From Schizochytrium sp. CCTCC M209059 (Eukaryota; Sar; Bigyra; Thraustochytrida; Thraustochytriidae): 64,000 nt of DNA. A model generated the notes under the pieces. That model was not told where the DNA came from. It was given only the letters and a program-made list of their open reading frames with translations, and did not search any database. The stretch spans positions 1 to 64,000 of the forward strand of contig KN805424.1 in assembly GCA_000818945.1 (NCBI GenBank), in the 5' to 3' direction. Shown here piece after piece: positions 40,601 to 48,876 of this stretch. The translations under genes and the position numbers were made by a program. Positions within the stretch are counted from its first letter, which is position 1, and each line of letters opens with the position of its first letter.

Positions 40601-43600
40601 CCAGGAATGTCCTTGCCGACAGCGTCGTCCAGAGCATCCCACGCTTCGTTGTCCTTTTCCTCTTCAAGGGTGCGACGCTTCTCCTCGGCGGTGACCTCGC
40701 CATGCTCCACGCGAAACTGCTCAATTTTGGCGATATCCTCCTCGCTGAGAGCCGCCTTGAGTCTGTCGAGGGTTTCTCCTTGATATTGGCAGCTCTTCCA
40801 GCCATCATCGGCCATCTTCGATGGATTGACGATACGTTTCATCGTAATGCTGAATGCCGACGGAGTGTCAAAGTGTTTTCCCTCACACTCGATGGTTCCG
40901 TCTTCGTGCAGATCAGCCTCCCAGATTTTGTGCTTATACTCGAGCACAATCCCTGGACCATCTGGACCCGCTTCAACGCGTCCAAGACGGACAAAGTCAA
41001 TGAGTTGAGCGGCCCGACGCTTCTTGTTGAGCTCACGTTCCGAGGTGGACGACTCGCCCGAGGTCCCTTCTGCTTCTGCCGCGTCGTTTGCGCTAGCATT
41101 GGTAGCACTCGCAGCATCGGCAGCACTCGCAGCATCAGCAGCATCGGCACTTTTGTCGCTTTCCATCTTGACGTCAGCAGTGCTTTTTCTTCGCGTACTT
41201 GACCGAGTCGGCGTTGACGTTTTCTTTTCAGTCGCGTCAGCTGTGCTCACGCTCTTCGTATCGTCGCTTGTGGGTTTTACTGCGCCAGCAGAGGCATCTT
41301 CACCCTCGGAGAGGTCCTCCTTCTTGACCACAGGGGTGGCTGACGAGGAGCTAGCGCTTGCGCCATCGGCGCTTGTAGCTGCAGGCAGAGAGTCGACATC
41401 CATGAGAGATACGCTTGCCTCAGCCTCACGGCGCCGCGCAGCCTCGGATGCAAGATCGCGCTGGACGTCGGCTTCGACGCGTTTCAAAAGACGGTTGAGA
41501 ATTTGCGTGACCTCCTTGGTGATGATCTTCATTTTCTCCTCCTCGTCCGAGACTTTTGCAAGGGCACGAGAGGCATTGGAAGGAAGAGCATTGAGGTTAC
41601 ACACACGATCCGAGGCGGCCACCCCGGCCGCCATTCCCTCCCAATAGCGGTGGATTCCAAGCAGAATCTCGACAATCATGAGCGTCCAGACAGCCATGGG
41701 GCTACGCGCTTCGCGCGTCAAACCCGTGGACACCTCTGTTACGCGAAACACAGGAGCAGTTTTACCCTCGACTGCCACGATCTCATTGTGGTACGTTGAC
41801 ATTTGCAGCGGTCGTTTCGAGCTAAAGAATTTGCACGCGCTCAGATAGCCGACGGGAAAAATATGCTTGCGCGTGACAAAGCGCGGCAGGTCCACGATTT
41901 GGCCCAGACGGAGCACCGTGACGTACTCGTTAATCTTGAGCGGCGCCTTGAGTTCGACGGGCGCGCCGACCTGAGTGTTTTCCGGCAAAAGCTTGAGCAG
42001 CGCCTCGGTTTGCGCGGCAGCCGTTGCGCCCTCGACGGGTTTCGTTTTCGGAACGCCAAATTTCTTTTGTGCGATGCGAAAGGCCTCGGGTCGAGGGCAC
42101 TCAGCTTTGGCTGAGAGACCAAGATAGGCAGCCACGTTCCTGCGGTTTTTCAAACGCTTGTACTGAGGTGTGAGGAAATACGACTCTACATTGCCAATGT
42201 TAGCACCCTTGGTGCGGCGCACGACCTCGATGGTCCATTCATTGAGCGCATCCAGCGATCCTGCGCGGTCGAGCCACGCGCTTACCGCGCGAAGCTTTTT
42301 GAAGTGCGGTTTGAACTCCTCCGTTTCCTCGGGAAAATCTGGATTTGCGGCGCTCGTCGTGAAAATGATTTCGCAACTCTTGAGGTCTCGAGCAGGCCTT
42401 CCTGTAGCCTTCTTTCTTTTTTTCTTCACGACTGCGTCGCCTTTTCCATTCTCTCGCGAGCCCTTGCCCTTGCTGGCCTTGTCTTTGTCGTTTTTAGTCT
42501 TGTTGCTAACACTGCTGCTGCTGCTATTGGCGTTGCTGTCTGTGCCGCCCTTGGCATCTACTTTGGCCCCGTTCGACGTTGCCGTTGCGCTTTGAGATTT
42601 AGAAGGCGTTCGACCGCTGTCGGAGAAGTCTGAGTGATCATCATCGTCATCGTCATCGTCGTCGTCGTCGTCCTCATCGTCGTCGTCGTCATCATCATCC
42701 TCGTCGTCGTCCTCCTCATACTCGTCGTCGTCCTCGTCCTCGTCGTCGTCATCTTCGTTTTTGTCTTCGTCTTCGACGTCAGAGTCGACGGTCTTTTTCT
42801 TGCTCTGTGCTTTCGCTCGACGAGGTGCTCGCGTTGGCGTTTTGCCACTAGCTTTCGTTGTCGCTGAGGAGCTTTTGGCTGTTGATGAGGAAGCTTTGGT
42901 CGTTGCGGTGGCGTCCTTGGGTTCATTAGAGTCTTGACTTGACTTTGACTTTGCTTTGGCCCTCGTTTTTGGCTTTTTCGAGGCAGATGATGGCGCGGAT
43001 GCAGACGTCGCGGAAGCATCGCCGGCAGTCGTAGAGGTATTATTCGCACCAGCAGCAGAAGCCGTAGCAGAAGCCGTAGCATCAGAAGCAGCACCACCAG
43101 CAACCGGAGGAGTCTTTGTGGGCGTCGCAGCGGTATTGGAGGAAGCTGCTGCGCTCTTCGCAGCGACTCGCTTCTGCGTGGCTGTTCGCTCATAGACGGC
43201 AGGTTTGACGGCCATTCTTCGCCAGGGTTTTTCGCCCTCTTTTACCTGGACGACCCACTTTTCAAACATGTCCTTGAACTCAGCATCGAGCTTTTCGGCG
43301 ACACGACCCATCTCGGAGTCTTCCCCGTTAAAGGTCTTGCAATTTTCAAAGACGAGCCTCACATCTTTGTAAAACTCGCCGAGCGTCTTGTATGCCACGG
43401 GTTTGGGATCATCCCTGACGAAGATGCGTTTGCTGGGCAGTCCGAGCGGCTTTCCGGTTGCGTTGAGGCGCGCATGGACTGTGCGCAAGTCCATCGGGTG
43501 CTTAATGACCTCCTTGTATTTGGGAAAGGCATCGAGCGGGATGGGCGCGCAGAAGGCGATGGCCTTGTCTGCATTCGCCACCTTGCGCACCGTCGCCTCG

Positions 43601-43638
43601 GCGCCCAGCACGGCCTCCTTGGTCCACTTGGCGTTCAT
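34672..43638 (-). CDS. Giant multi-domain chromatin reader (bromo-MBD-FYRN/FYRC-RAMA-DDT-bromo-WHIM)
   Basis: Encodes 2,988 residues in one uninterrupted frame. Approximate order: bromodomain 1 (15-125, FPKYKEVIKHPMDLRTV, NCKTFN); Ser/Lys-rich linker and an Asp run (280-345); MBD (466-508, W.IEVVRR...VESYFLTPQYKRL, YLGL); FYRN (590-640, HIFPVGYLSACKFFSS) with FYRC-like SPMAVW just after; RAMA-like (875-960, W.ADLHEDGTIECEGKHFDTPSAF); coiled coil (1070-1306); DDT (1323-1370, LMEIWDFFSKYAPLF); acidic run; WHIM1-like TWPELLRYY (about 1570); bromodomain 2 (1950-2057, MYPDYLKIVNKPMALRTV); two Tudor-like segments (about 2186-2236 and 2393-2453); WHIM2-like FLGLDRYFNRYMYF (2667-2700); Lys-rich end. 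DDT plus WHIM motifs are characteristic of ISWI-partner proteins (BAZ/ACF1, plant RLT). The role is therefore probably nucleosome remodelling guided by acetyl-lysine and DNA or histone marks. The domain combination is unfamiliar to me. Confidence 0.88.
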   Translation of the reverse strand: MNAKWTKEAVLGAEATVRKVANADKAIAFCAPIPLDAFPKYKEVIKHPMDLRTVHARLNATGKPLGLPSKRIFVRDDPKPVAYKTLGEFYKDVRLVFENCKTFNGEDSEMGRVAEKLDAEFKDMFEKWVVQVKEGEKPWRRMAVKPAVYERTATQKRVAAKSAAASSNTAATPTKTPPVAGGAASDATASATASAAGANNTSTTAGDASATSASAPSSASKKPKTRAKAKSKSSQDSNEPKDATATTKASSSTAKSSSATTKASGKTPTRAPRRAKAQSKKKTVDSDVEDEDKNEDDDDEDEDDDEYEEDDDEDDDDDDDDEDDDDDDDDDDDDHSDFSDSGRTPSKSQSATATSNGAKVDAKGGTDSNANSSSSSVSNKTKNDKDKASKGKGSRENGKGDAVVKKKRKKATGRPARDLKSCEIIFTTSAANPDFPEETEEFKPHFKKLRAVSAWLDRAGSLDALNEWTIEVVRRTKGANIGNVESYFLTPQYKRLKNRRNVAAYLGLSAKAECPRPEAFRIAQKKFGVPKTKPVEGATAAAQTEALLKLLPENTQVGAPVELKAPLKINEYVTVLRLGQIVDLPRFVTRKHIFPVGYLSACKFFSSKRPLQMSTYHNEIVAVEGKTAPVFRVTEVSTGLTREARSPMAVWTLMIVEILLGIHRYWEGMAAGVAASDRVCNLNALPSNASRALAKVSDEEEKMKIITKEVTQILNRLLKRVEADVQRDLASEAARRREAEASVSLMDVDSLPAATSADGASASSSSATPVVKKEDLSEGEDASAGAVKPTSDDTKSVSTADATEKKTSTPTRSSTRRKSTADVKMESDKSADAADAASAADAASATNASANDAAEAEGTSGESSTSERELNKKRRAAQLIDFVRLGRVEAGPDGPGIVLEYKHKIWEADLHEDGTIECEGKHFDTPSAFSITMKRIVNPSKMADDGWKSCQYQGETLDRLKAALSEEDIAKIEQFRVEHGEVTAEEKRRTLEEEKDNEAWDALDDAVGKDIPGLSEKNYLAGAPNLHLLPQPQQLQWFQVDMTPLINEQMGNYLFGIQDKKLIQVLESLPLMDTAQNHQFFIQRSDRDKDEKRLERRLATVGGRIEKARKRIVKHQETMDKRSETANRRHMRIEDRHARNWRIDQKKKEKQEVVRTLREDKEARIKERQDHLDALNDLREEIKKKREEQKEDKEEDIVMFQNQVKFEEEALDILQKELERARGAAEGVDDLPKKEQSAIRTELKRAESQFEQQQRKLASAAARLEKAETAERKRKLENERAEEVKKELIGFYDQLEKAGVAIENVIGAQMEKDLPDDLEVLTESKPLALKAMRKLFPSPLCGDLMEIWDFFSKYAPLFNVCKVPEIEEGLVRPNVDGDFFSGGDDDDDGAGGDGDDDEDDEDASMGGQEDDLDIDDDDDDFDYEEEEDDDEEEEEEEEEEDDGDEEDDMVSRRGSVSNMSRGTKRSKSAKSKSASATKKGKRKRKLGDSTDKNDGRPRFKEGTDRTPVMLLPEVRQALASCDMHLLVPLHVGLAEMLFLGSQSTHETNMSEAARDRSVSARRYAPLNDATWPELLRYYCILQIRQMELGRETQYFKEVLHHTQVSVSCVMNRGRDEDDDDDNDNDDLDDEVDEDGEPTGHSKRQARKMAKWRLVATREVAMKPIYDRIERLQKAPYSGSESAELLIEFPSDAETLSVIGSAIAAASKLSSGSTSNAQAAAAAADGSAGLGVSSMSMSGGIRRLAPIAQPKSRVKSKSSRVKMKTTSALVPPLISNLSGEKLASLPSWARALVAVRDMPTNRGARIRSHVHETLPQVPESETKLRAMLQKSISPGVFKSNAAGPCKRLILDTLLVTLRKLDGFSFGATAAAAAEDGETAEQENRAAAAAQEESIAEPEAPAPAPSTAPTSSRKRKGRGSTGGGGAGAGGPGPQKKVPKLGPNPVSDAAANVPITADSRRRCQAVVRHIANEEQASVFWEEVDTKMYPDYLKIVNKPMALRTVDEFLNKPKHYKDCGEVLDDIEQIWANCKTYNVRGSFIYKVAHKLTSKTRQLFRSWVLKEDSMVAMNPYPYEKGIPEEPWLQEWEWAPEGTEEGADANADAATSAGEAAATSKAETGGASGDGVGNADADADDDGGKKKKKRKRKHVRATVDEYTLSAPLKKQGFSQTGQHVDTRVARRAENAADPDALIRGTVVAFSTSRKAWCIKFDDDGESVVMDRGEVEAAQALYDQYAAKKREKRAKRKERKKKNKQSTAGEEDDEDDEDDEEEEAVAPPPPAKPSGRRANGSTTRRSAIAAAEKIKEAEAENAVDEEEEEEEEEDQEEEEEDEEEEEEEEEEERADAKLATKGRNGGSGSLAHKANGSTAKKAKPTRLPSKRKPSDSSKLLRIGATNRDVIESYLGSIVLKFFEEEGCKEASVVAYDEATKKFELLYLHLEERVEHVSLEELLKMERDSALLVVDSDRNGIDDERRELERLEAQTLEEQRRYRKAAISDDEGNPVPAATDPCAPERWTNGSEVALLRKFVVALGTQRYEDIDFELRTQMLRLLCELASDSALLREEVDRRMWISVRTRQRWRLNPPRIEASSKTDAEEEEEDDGVLDRLSGEGVAEQKRMARKLDEFKKKHEGSLSKSLLRAIERVERDIERQKAKKKAKDDAKRWKAELEWKVQTVSVRPKFLGLDRYFNRYMYFSGDYSKLFVLLGQEAVTHKIASPGEIGWRVIAGRRRMNEFLDSLNGKAKREAALLAAIQSRCKLLTRGEVWDRKFDVLEDACNAKSEAARKRKLTESRKIPDSLVGAHLREISKDGSEEAAPQRFCATGLSAAVVGEEARERHLRAVMDASPSSLTVKSSFEDKCLLDLKVVLLNIELAIHLHKFEDNSVWMYNLRAGWIRLVTSAANWRDLRQAVCFLECAILETAVPLENWYHNLYGDAGFALRTKTPSSLAVRIMALDSAVMFAELSRRANRISALKRSARNRKKKNTKKKKK

Positions 43639-44023
43639 GTCGCCTTTTCTCGCTGGCTCGCTCTGCTCGGCTCTGCTCTGCTTGGCTCGGCTCGGCTCTG
43701 CTCCTTCTCCGCTTGCCTAGCCTAGCCTAGCCCAGCCCCAGCCCCAGCCTCGCCCGGCCCAGCCCAGGGAAGCCCGACCCAGCGCGGCACCGAGCGTTCT
43801 CCGCGGCCCCGGCCGCCAGGCTCTGCTCCTGCTCGCGCTCCTCCACCGGCAGCGGCTCCGCGTCGAGCCGCAGGTGCCGCGGCGTGCAGCTGCAGGCAGC
43901 AGCAGGCAGCAGGCAGCAGGCAGCAGGCGCCGCCGCGTCGCGTCGCGGCCTCGAGGGCGGCGGTTCTGCCGACCGCGCGTGGGCCCCTCGCCGCCGCGGG
44001 GCCTGCGCCCGCGCGGGTCGGCC

Positions 44024-44043
44024 NNNNNNNNNNNNNNNNNNNN
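44024..44043. other. Assembly gap (20 N)
   Basis: Exactly 20 N characters lie within extremely GC-rich sequence. This is probably a placeholder of unknown true length. Distances across it should not be trusted. Confidence 0.98.
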
Positions 44044-44109
44044 CCCGCGCCGGACGCGCCGGGCCGCCCGCGCCGCGCCGCTCGCCCCTCGCCGCTCGCT
44101 CCTCGCTCG

Positions 44110-44110
44110 C

Positions 44111-44146
<36 letters not shown>

Positions 44147-44147
44147 G
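44110..44147. repeat. GCAC tetranucleotide repeat beside the assembly gap
   Basis: About nine tandem GCAC units lie some 70 bp from the N gap, on its 3' side. Confidence 0.85.
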
Positions 44148-45623
44148 GAGTCGTCGTTTTGAATGCTCGAGGAGGGAGGGAGGCAGAGGCAGGCAGCCAG
44201 GCAGGCATGCAGGCCGGCACTGGGGGCAAGGAGAGGGGCAGGCCGCCGGAAGGAAGGAAGGCGAGCAAGCAGGGCAGGCGCAGGATCGAAACAAGCGGCA
44301 GGCGGAGCGGAGAAAGAGCGCGAAGCTAGCACGGAAGCCTATCGCGGACGAGGAAAACTGCAGTGAATACTAGTAGCCATCGGGCGGCCGCCGGGCCTGG
44401 TGCACATCGGACGGCCGATTGGTCGTCTGGGTTTCAAGTTGATGCGGAGCGATGGCCCAGTGCGGATCAGACCAAGGATTGGCTTGCTTGCACTACTGTT
44501 AGCACTAAGAGTAAGATAAGGTTGATCGAGATCGCGGCGTGGAAAAAGCCGTCGACGGCACGTCGATCGATCACCGCGCAAGCCGCGGCAGCGGCGAGCG
44601 CTGCAGGCGGGCGCGGCCGGCTGCGAGCGAGGGAGCGAGCGAGCGAGCGAGGCCGGCCCTGGGGCGAGGCGGGCCAGAGTAGATCGTTGGCGCGGCGCGC
44701 GGGCCGAGGCTGGAGAGCGCGCAAGTGGACGGGTGCGCCGCGGGAAGTCGGGTATAGCCGCGCCGCAAGTCGGGAATGTTTGTTCTGTCAGTGTTGTAGA
44801 GTCTGTCGATCTATGGAGGGTTTTTTTGCTTCTTTTTTTTTCACAGCGGTGCATGGCGAACACCTTGACTTGACTTGACTTGACTTAACTGGGCTTGACT
44901 TGATTTGAGAGCTGAGCTCATCAAACGTGCGTGCGGAAGGAGATGGAGGCGCGAGCAGCGATAATGCGGATTCAGGCGAGAGGAAAACGAGGCCACGGCA
45001 GTTTTTTTTTGTTTTTTTTTTCCCTACTCTTGCGAGGTGGCTCGGCACGGCGAGCGACAGGGGCTCGAATTCTTTTGGCCCACGAGAACCGTTATCGCTA
45101 TCCAGAGACTAGGATAACTCTAGTAGAGCAAGAGCTAGTTTGCTGCGTTGTTCTCATTGCTGGACAATGACATGTGCAAGCTGATTGACAGTGGTGACCT
45201 GTTTCTATACTATACATCACAGGTGACTTGCTTGTAAAAAGCGCTGTGCTTTTTATAGAAAGCATTGCAGAGTGCTTGCATGTGCTCGTTGTCACAAGGA
45301 GACCAACTGCTCGTGATCTGATCTTTCTCTCGATGACACGGCATGCTCGCTCGCTCCCTCGCTCGCTCGTTGACCCCGCTGAGAGATAAGTGACTTTCGT
45401 GAGGTATAGTGACTTTCGTGCGCCCTTGCTATGCATCTTTTACAGTTGTTTTCCGGTGCCCTGCTCTTTGCGCTCCTCGCGGCGCACAGTTTCCTAATAA
45501 CTCCCGCGGGGATCGAGGAGGGGCACTGTCTGCACCGTGCAGCGCAGCCCCAACGCCGGCAAGCGAACTTGAAGGCGCCGACGGCGCGAAGCCTGGCCGG
45601 ACGTGGACAGCCCGTCCGGCGTC

Positions 45624-48578
45624 ATGAAGCTCGAAGGCGTCTCGTATGAGGTTCCGGACTTTGCCACCTCGACGTTGAGTGTTGCCTTCTTGCTGGGACC
45701 ATGCGCCGTTGCCTTTGCGCTCGGCAAGTTGCGTGAGCTGCGCGCCGAGCCAGAGGAGGAGGACCCTAGCCTCACGTCAAAGCGGATTCCTGCTCTCAAG
45801 ATGACGCGGCAGAGCGTAATGCTCCTTTTGCGCGAATTGACAGTGCTCGGAGCCATCATGCTCTTCACCTGGGCGTGCGAAAACAGACCCTTCTTTGCGC
45901 ACGCGCAAAAGACACATGTCCCAGACTTTTTCTGGTTCATTTGCCTCATGGTGCTCATGTTTGCCATCGGGTCCGTGCACCACGACCCACGAAGCAACGA
46001 CCTCGTAAACCGCGACCAGACAGAGGAATGGAAGGGATGGATGCAAACTGTGTTTCTTCTCTACCACTATTTTCACGAATCCGAAGTTTACAATCCGGTA
46101 CGCATCATGATATCCTGCTACGTGTGGATGACTGGCTTTGGCAACTTTAGTTTCTTCTACATCAAGCAGGACTTTGGATTTGTGCGCTTCGCGCAAATGC
46201 TGTGGCGTCTCAATTTCCTCGTGCTCTTTCTCTGTCTCACACTCAACAACATGTACGTCCTTTACTACATTTGCCCGCTGCACACCTTTTACTTCCTTCT
46301 CGTCTTTGCAACTATGCGCGTTTACAAGGAGATCAACCACACCATGTACCCTGTGCGTATCAAGCTGCTCTGTGTGGGCGCGCTCATCTACTTAGTCTGG
46401 GAGTTCAACGCGGCCTTCGAACTCGTGTTTAAGCCGATACCAAACGACCCGCACCCCGGCGCAGCTGTCGGCGCTTACGGTATCCGCTACGAGTGGCACT
46501 TCCGAAGCGGTTTGGACCACTATTCCACCTTTTTTGGAATGATCTTTGCATGCAACTTTCCTCAATCCACGCAATGGATTCAGATTGTCGAGGCATTGCC
46601 CAAGCACCAAGAGTGGCTCATCAAGGGCTCAACGGGTGCCGTGCTCATGGCAGCCTTTTGGTGGTGGGCCACAGAGATTTTGCCGCTTCCCAAGCTGCAA
46701 TTCAACTCCTGGAACCCATATACATTTATGATCCCTCTGCTCACATACCTCTTCTTTCGCAACTTGACGCCGTGGCTACGCCAAATTCACCTCGGTGTAC
46801 TCGCAAATATTGGCAAGTACACGCTCGAGACCTACCTCATGCAGCACCACATCTGGCTCACAACCAATGCCAAGACCGTGCTCGTCTTTGTACCGGATCA
46901 TCCCAAGGTCAACATGGTCCTCGTCACCTTTGTGTACTTTGCATTGGCGCGCCGACTCTTCCGCACGACTATGATTACGCGCGCGCTGCTCATTCCGGAC
47001 TCTTCCCCACAGGCACTCTGGTTTCTTGGCCAAGGTGGTCTCATCCTCGCGAGTGCAGGCTTTGCGGCGTGGACGACACAATTTCTGCAAGTTTCCTGGG
47101 CCTTGGTCTTTTTCCTCATTCTTATACTAGGCGTGACGCTCTATTTTGGACTCGAACGCAGACTGGCAAGCGCAAGTGTGAATAGCACGGGTCTTGGTGG
47201 AACGTCTGGGTCTGAAATCGCAGCAAGCACGTGGCCGCGCGCGTTCACCACCTTTGCAGTAGGCCTCATTTGTGCCATCGCAGCCATTCAAGCTCTCCCC
47301 TCTTTTGCTCCGCAAGGGGCGGCTCCTAATGCAGGACCTATGCGTGGCTCTGCCCACCGTTACCCTCAAGAGGCGTGCTTGAACGAGGTCCTCCGCGGAA
47401 ACTGGGTCCCATCTGGCCAAGGGCGCTGTAAGGCTTCCAATGATCCCTTTTGCGATGGCCGCAAGTGGGACTGGGCTGATCATCTCGCGGAAAAGGCTTG
47501 TCACTTTCAGTTTTTCGATTCCGATAAAGCTCGCGAGCTCGTGGCAGGGCGTACATTGCTTTTTGTGGGTGACTCCAACACGCTTCGCGTGGCAGCTGCC
47601 GTCTATGCTTCACTCGAGCCTACCCAGGGCAAATGGCTCGCCTCTGACCCCATGACGGGCGATGTCGTGCCTAAATTTGACAACACATGGACAGTGTCCT
47701 CGACGCCTCCTGCAAAGGTGCGTTTCATAGCCGCAGAGAGAAACAAAGCTATGGCAGGCGCCGTGTCTACTGCGGAAAGCAGCGGTGCGCCAGCGGACAT
47801 TGTTGTCGCAGGTGCATGGGTGCAGGACATGAAGACGCCCTCGCATCGCGCTGAGCTCGCGGCGATTAGTGCTAAGACTGGGCGCGACCGCCTCATGCTC
47901 CTGGGTCCGGTGCGCGTAGTAGAATCCAAGCTGGCGGGGCCATTTACAAGTTCAACGAGCTCCGACATGGCAGAGAGACTCAGCGTTGAGTTTAGCGCGG
48001 TGGCCTCTGAGTTTGCAGAATTCTTTGTTGACATGCATGCTTTGACGGTAAACGCTTCTGATCTTTGCGTCGATGGCGTCCACTTTGCAGACGACGTGTA
48101 TCAGGTGGCGGCCCAACAGTTATTCTATGCAATCGAACAATTGCATCCGCCTGCGCCTCGGCCCGCTGCCGAGGACTCCAAGCAGCCTAAAAAGGGCCAG
48201 GGCGGGGGCGTTGCGATGTCCCCTAGCACGGGGCTCCTCGTGCTTGGTCTGGCTGCCATCATGCTTTTCACCATGGACGTTTATGGCGGCGTGGCGGTGT
48301 TCTTTCTCAAGGTCTTTCCTCCTCATGCAAGTTTAGACTATGCGAGCTCAGTCTCGGAACTTCATCGCAAGATCGGAGCTCCAACGTACATGCCCGTAAA
48401 TAGTGCTGATGTCGAGAACCCTGATCTCTACGACGGCGAGAGCGACGATGGGGGAGAAAAACCCCAAGGGAAGCTTGCCAGCGCTGAGAACGGAACTCAC
48501 CACCGAGGAGGTAGTGTACGCTCAGCAGAAGCTTCTTCGGGCGCTGCGGTCCAGTTGAGCTCGGTGCGTCCAAAATGA
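45624..48578 (+). CDS. Cas1p-type multi-pass O-acyltransferase with C-terminal SGNH domain
   Basis: Encodes 984 residues from the ATG at 45624; the frame upstream is open only as far as a TGA near 45568, through a GTG. Residues of about 60-520 form a polytopic membrane domain matching the Cas1p/CASD1 acyltransferase family: LLYHYFHESEVYNPVRI, MTGFGNFSFFY, YYICPLHTFYFLLVF, a WHFRSGLDHYSTFFGM segment and IGKYTLETYLMQHHIWL. Residues of about 585-860 form an SGNH/PC-esterase domain with LLFVGDSNTLR (Ser651) and CVDGVHF (Asp817, His820). A last transmembrane segment (about 875-900) and an acidic tail follow. In fungal and animal relatives the SGNH domain precedes the membrane domain; here the order is reversed. 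Family members O-acetylate glycans in the Golgi (glucuronoxylomannan, sialic acid). The likely role here is O-acetylation of a wall or secreted polysaccharide. Confidence 0.9.
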   Translation: MKLEGVSYEVPDFATSTLSVAFLLGPCAVAFALGKLRELRAEPEEEDPSLTSKRIPALKMTRQSVMLLLRELTVLGAIMLFTWACENRPFFAHAQKTHVPDFFWFICLMVLMFAIGSVHHDPRSNDLVNRDQTEEWKGWMQTVFLLYHYFHESEVYNPVRIMISCYVWMTGFGNFSFFYIKQDFGFVRFAQMLWRLNFLVLFLCLTLNNMYVLYYICPLHTFYFLLVFATMRVYKEINHTMYPVRIKLLCVGALIYLVWEFNAAFELVFKPIPNDPHPGAAVGAYGIRYEWHFRSGLDHYSTFFGMIFACNFPQSTQWIQIVEALPKHQEWLIKGSTGAVLMAAFWWWATEILPLPKLQFNSWNPYTFMIPLLTYLFFRNLTPWLRQIHLGVLANIGKYTLETYLMQHHIWLTTNAKTVLVFVPDHPKVNMVLVTFVYFALARRLFRTTMITRALLIPDSSPQALWFLGQGGLILASAGFAAWTTQFLQVSWALVFFLILILGVTLYFGLERRLASASVNSTGLGGTSGSEIAASTWPRAFTTFAVGLICAIAAIQALPSFAPQGAAPNAGPMRGSAHRYPQEACLNEVLRGNWVPSGQGRCKASNDPFCDGRKWDWADHLAEKACHFQFFDSDKARELVAGRTLLFVGDSNTLRVAAAVYASLEPTQGKWLASDPMTGDVVPKFDNTWTVSSTPPAKVRFIAAERNKAMAGAVSTAESSGAPADIVVAGAWVQDMKTPSHRAELAAISAKTGRDRLMLLGPVRVVESKLAGPFTSSTSSDMAERLSVEFSAVASEFAEFFVDMHALTVNASDLCVDGVHFADDVYQVAAQQLFYAIEQLHPPAPRPAAEDSKQPKKGQGGGVAMSPSTGLLVLGLAAIMLFTMDVYGGVAVFFLKVFPPHASLDYASSVSELHRKIGAPTYMPVNSADVENPDLYDGESDDGGEKPQGKLASAENGTHHRGGSVRSAEASSGAAVQLSSVRPK

Positions 48579-48876
48579 CATCATCGTGGCGATGGTCAAG
48601 ACAGTTGCTTGCAAGATTTAAAACACAATTCATCTTTTTAGGAGGGGGAAGGGGAGACAGTAACAAAAAGAAAACATATTGTGACGGGTTGCTGTTGATT
48701 TGTTTCGCCGACCTCGGCCAGTCCATGGAAATGTTGATTCACCGCTGCCTGCAAGTGGGTTTGCCCGGCATTCTTCCCTTCCTCATCGCCGAAACTTGGT
48801 TGCCAGCAATGAAAGGAGACAAGGGAAATGAGTCAGTCAGTCAGTTTGTTTAATCAGTTGTTCTTTCATATGGGGG
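48579..48876. other. Convergent 3' intergenic gap
   Basis: This 298-bp gap lies between the stops of the Cas1p-type gene and the HECT gene. It contains a GTCA repeat near 48831-48845 (CAGTCAGTCAGTCAG) and A-rich sequence. No gene is seen. Confidence 0.5.

Larger units (their letters stand above)
43639..45623. other. Divergent intergenic region with assembly gap
   Basis: Nearly 2 kb between the giant chromatin gene and the Cas1p-type gene. It holds CTAGC and GGCA microsatellites, a GCAGGCA run (about 43889-43927), the N gap, a GCAC run, TTGAC repeats (about 44868-44908) and two long T runs (about 44819-44840 and 45002-45020). No gene is supported. A short frame at 45431 beginning MHLLQLFSGALLFALL looks signal-like but is out of frame with the downstream gene. 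Confidence 0.5.

Noticed and set aside
45431..45649. Signal-peptide-like frame MHLLQLFSGALLFALL upstream of the Cas1p-type gene
   Set aside because: Out of frame with the gene, ends within its first codons, and no splice pair joining it was found. At most an upstream open frame.
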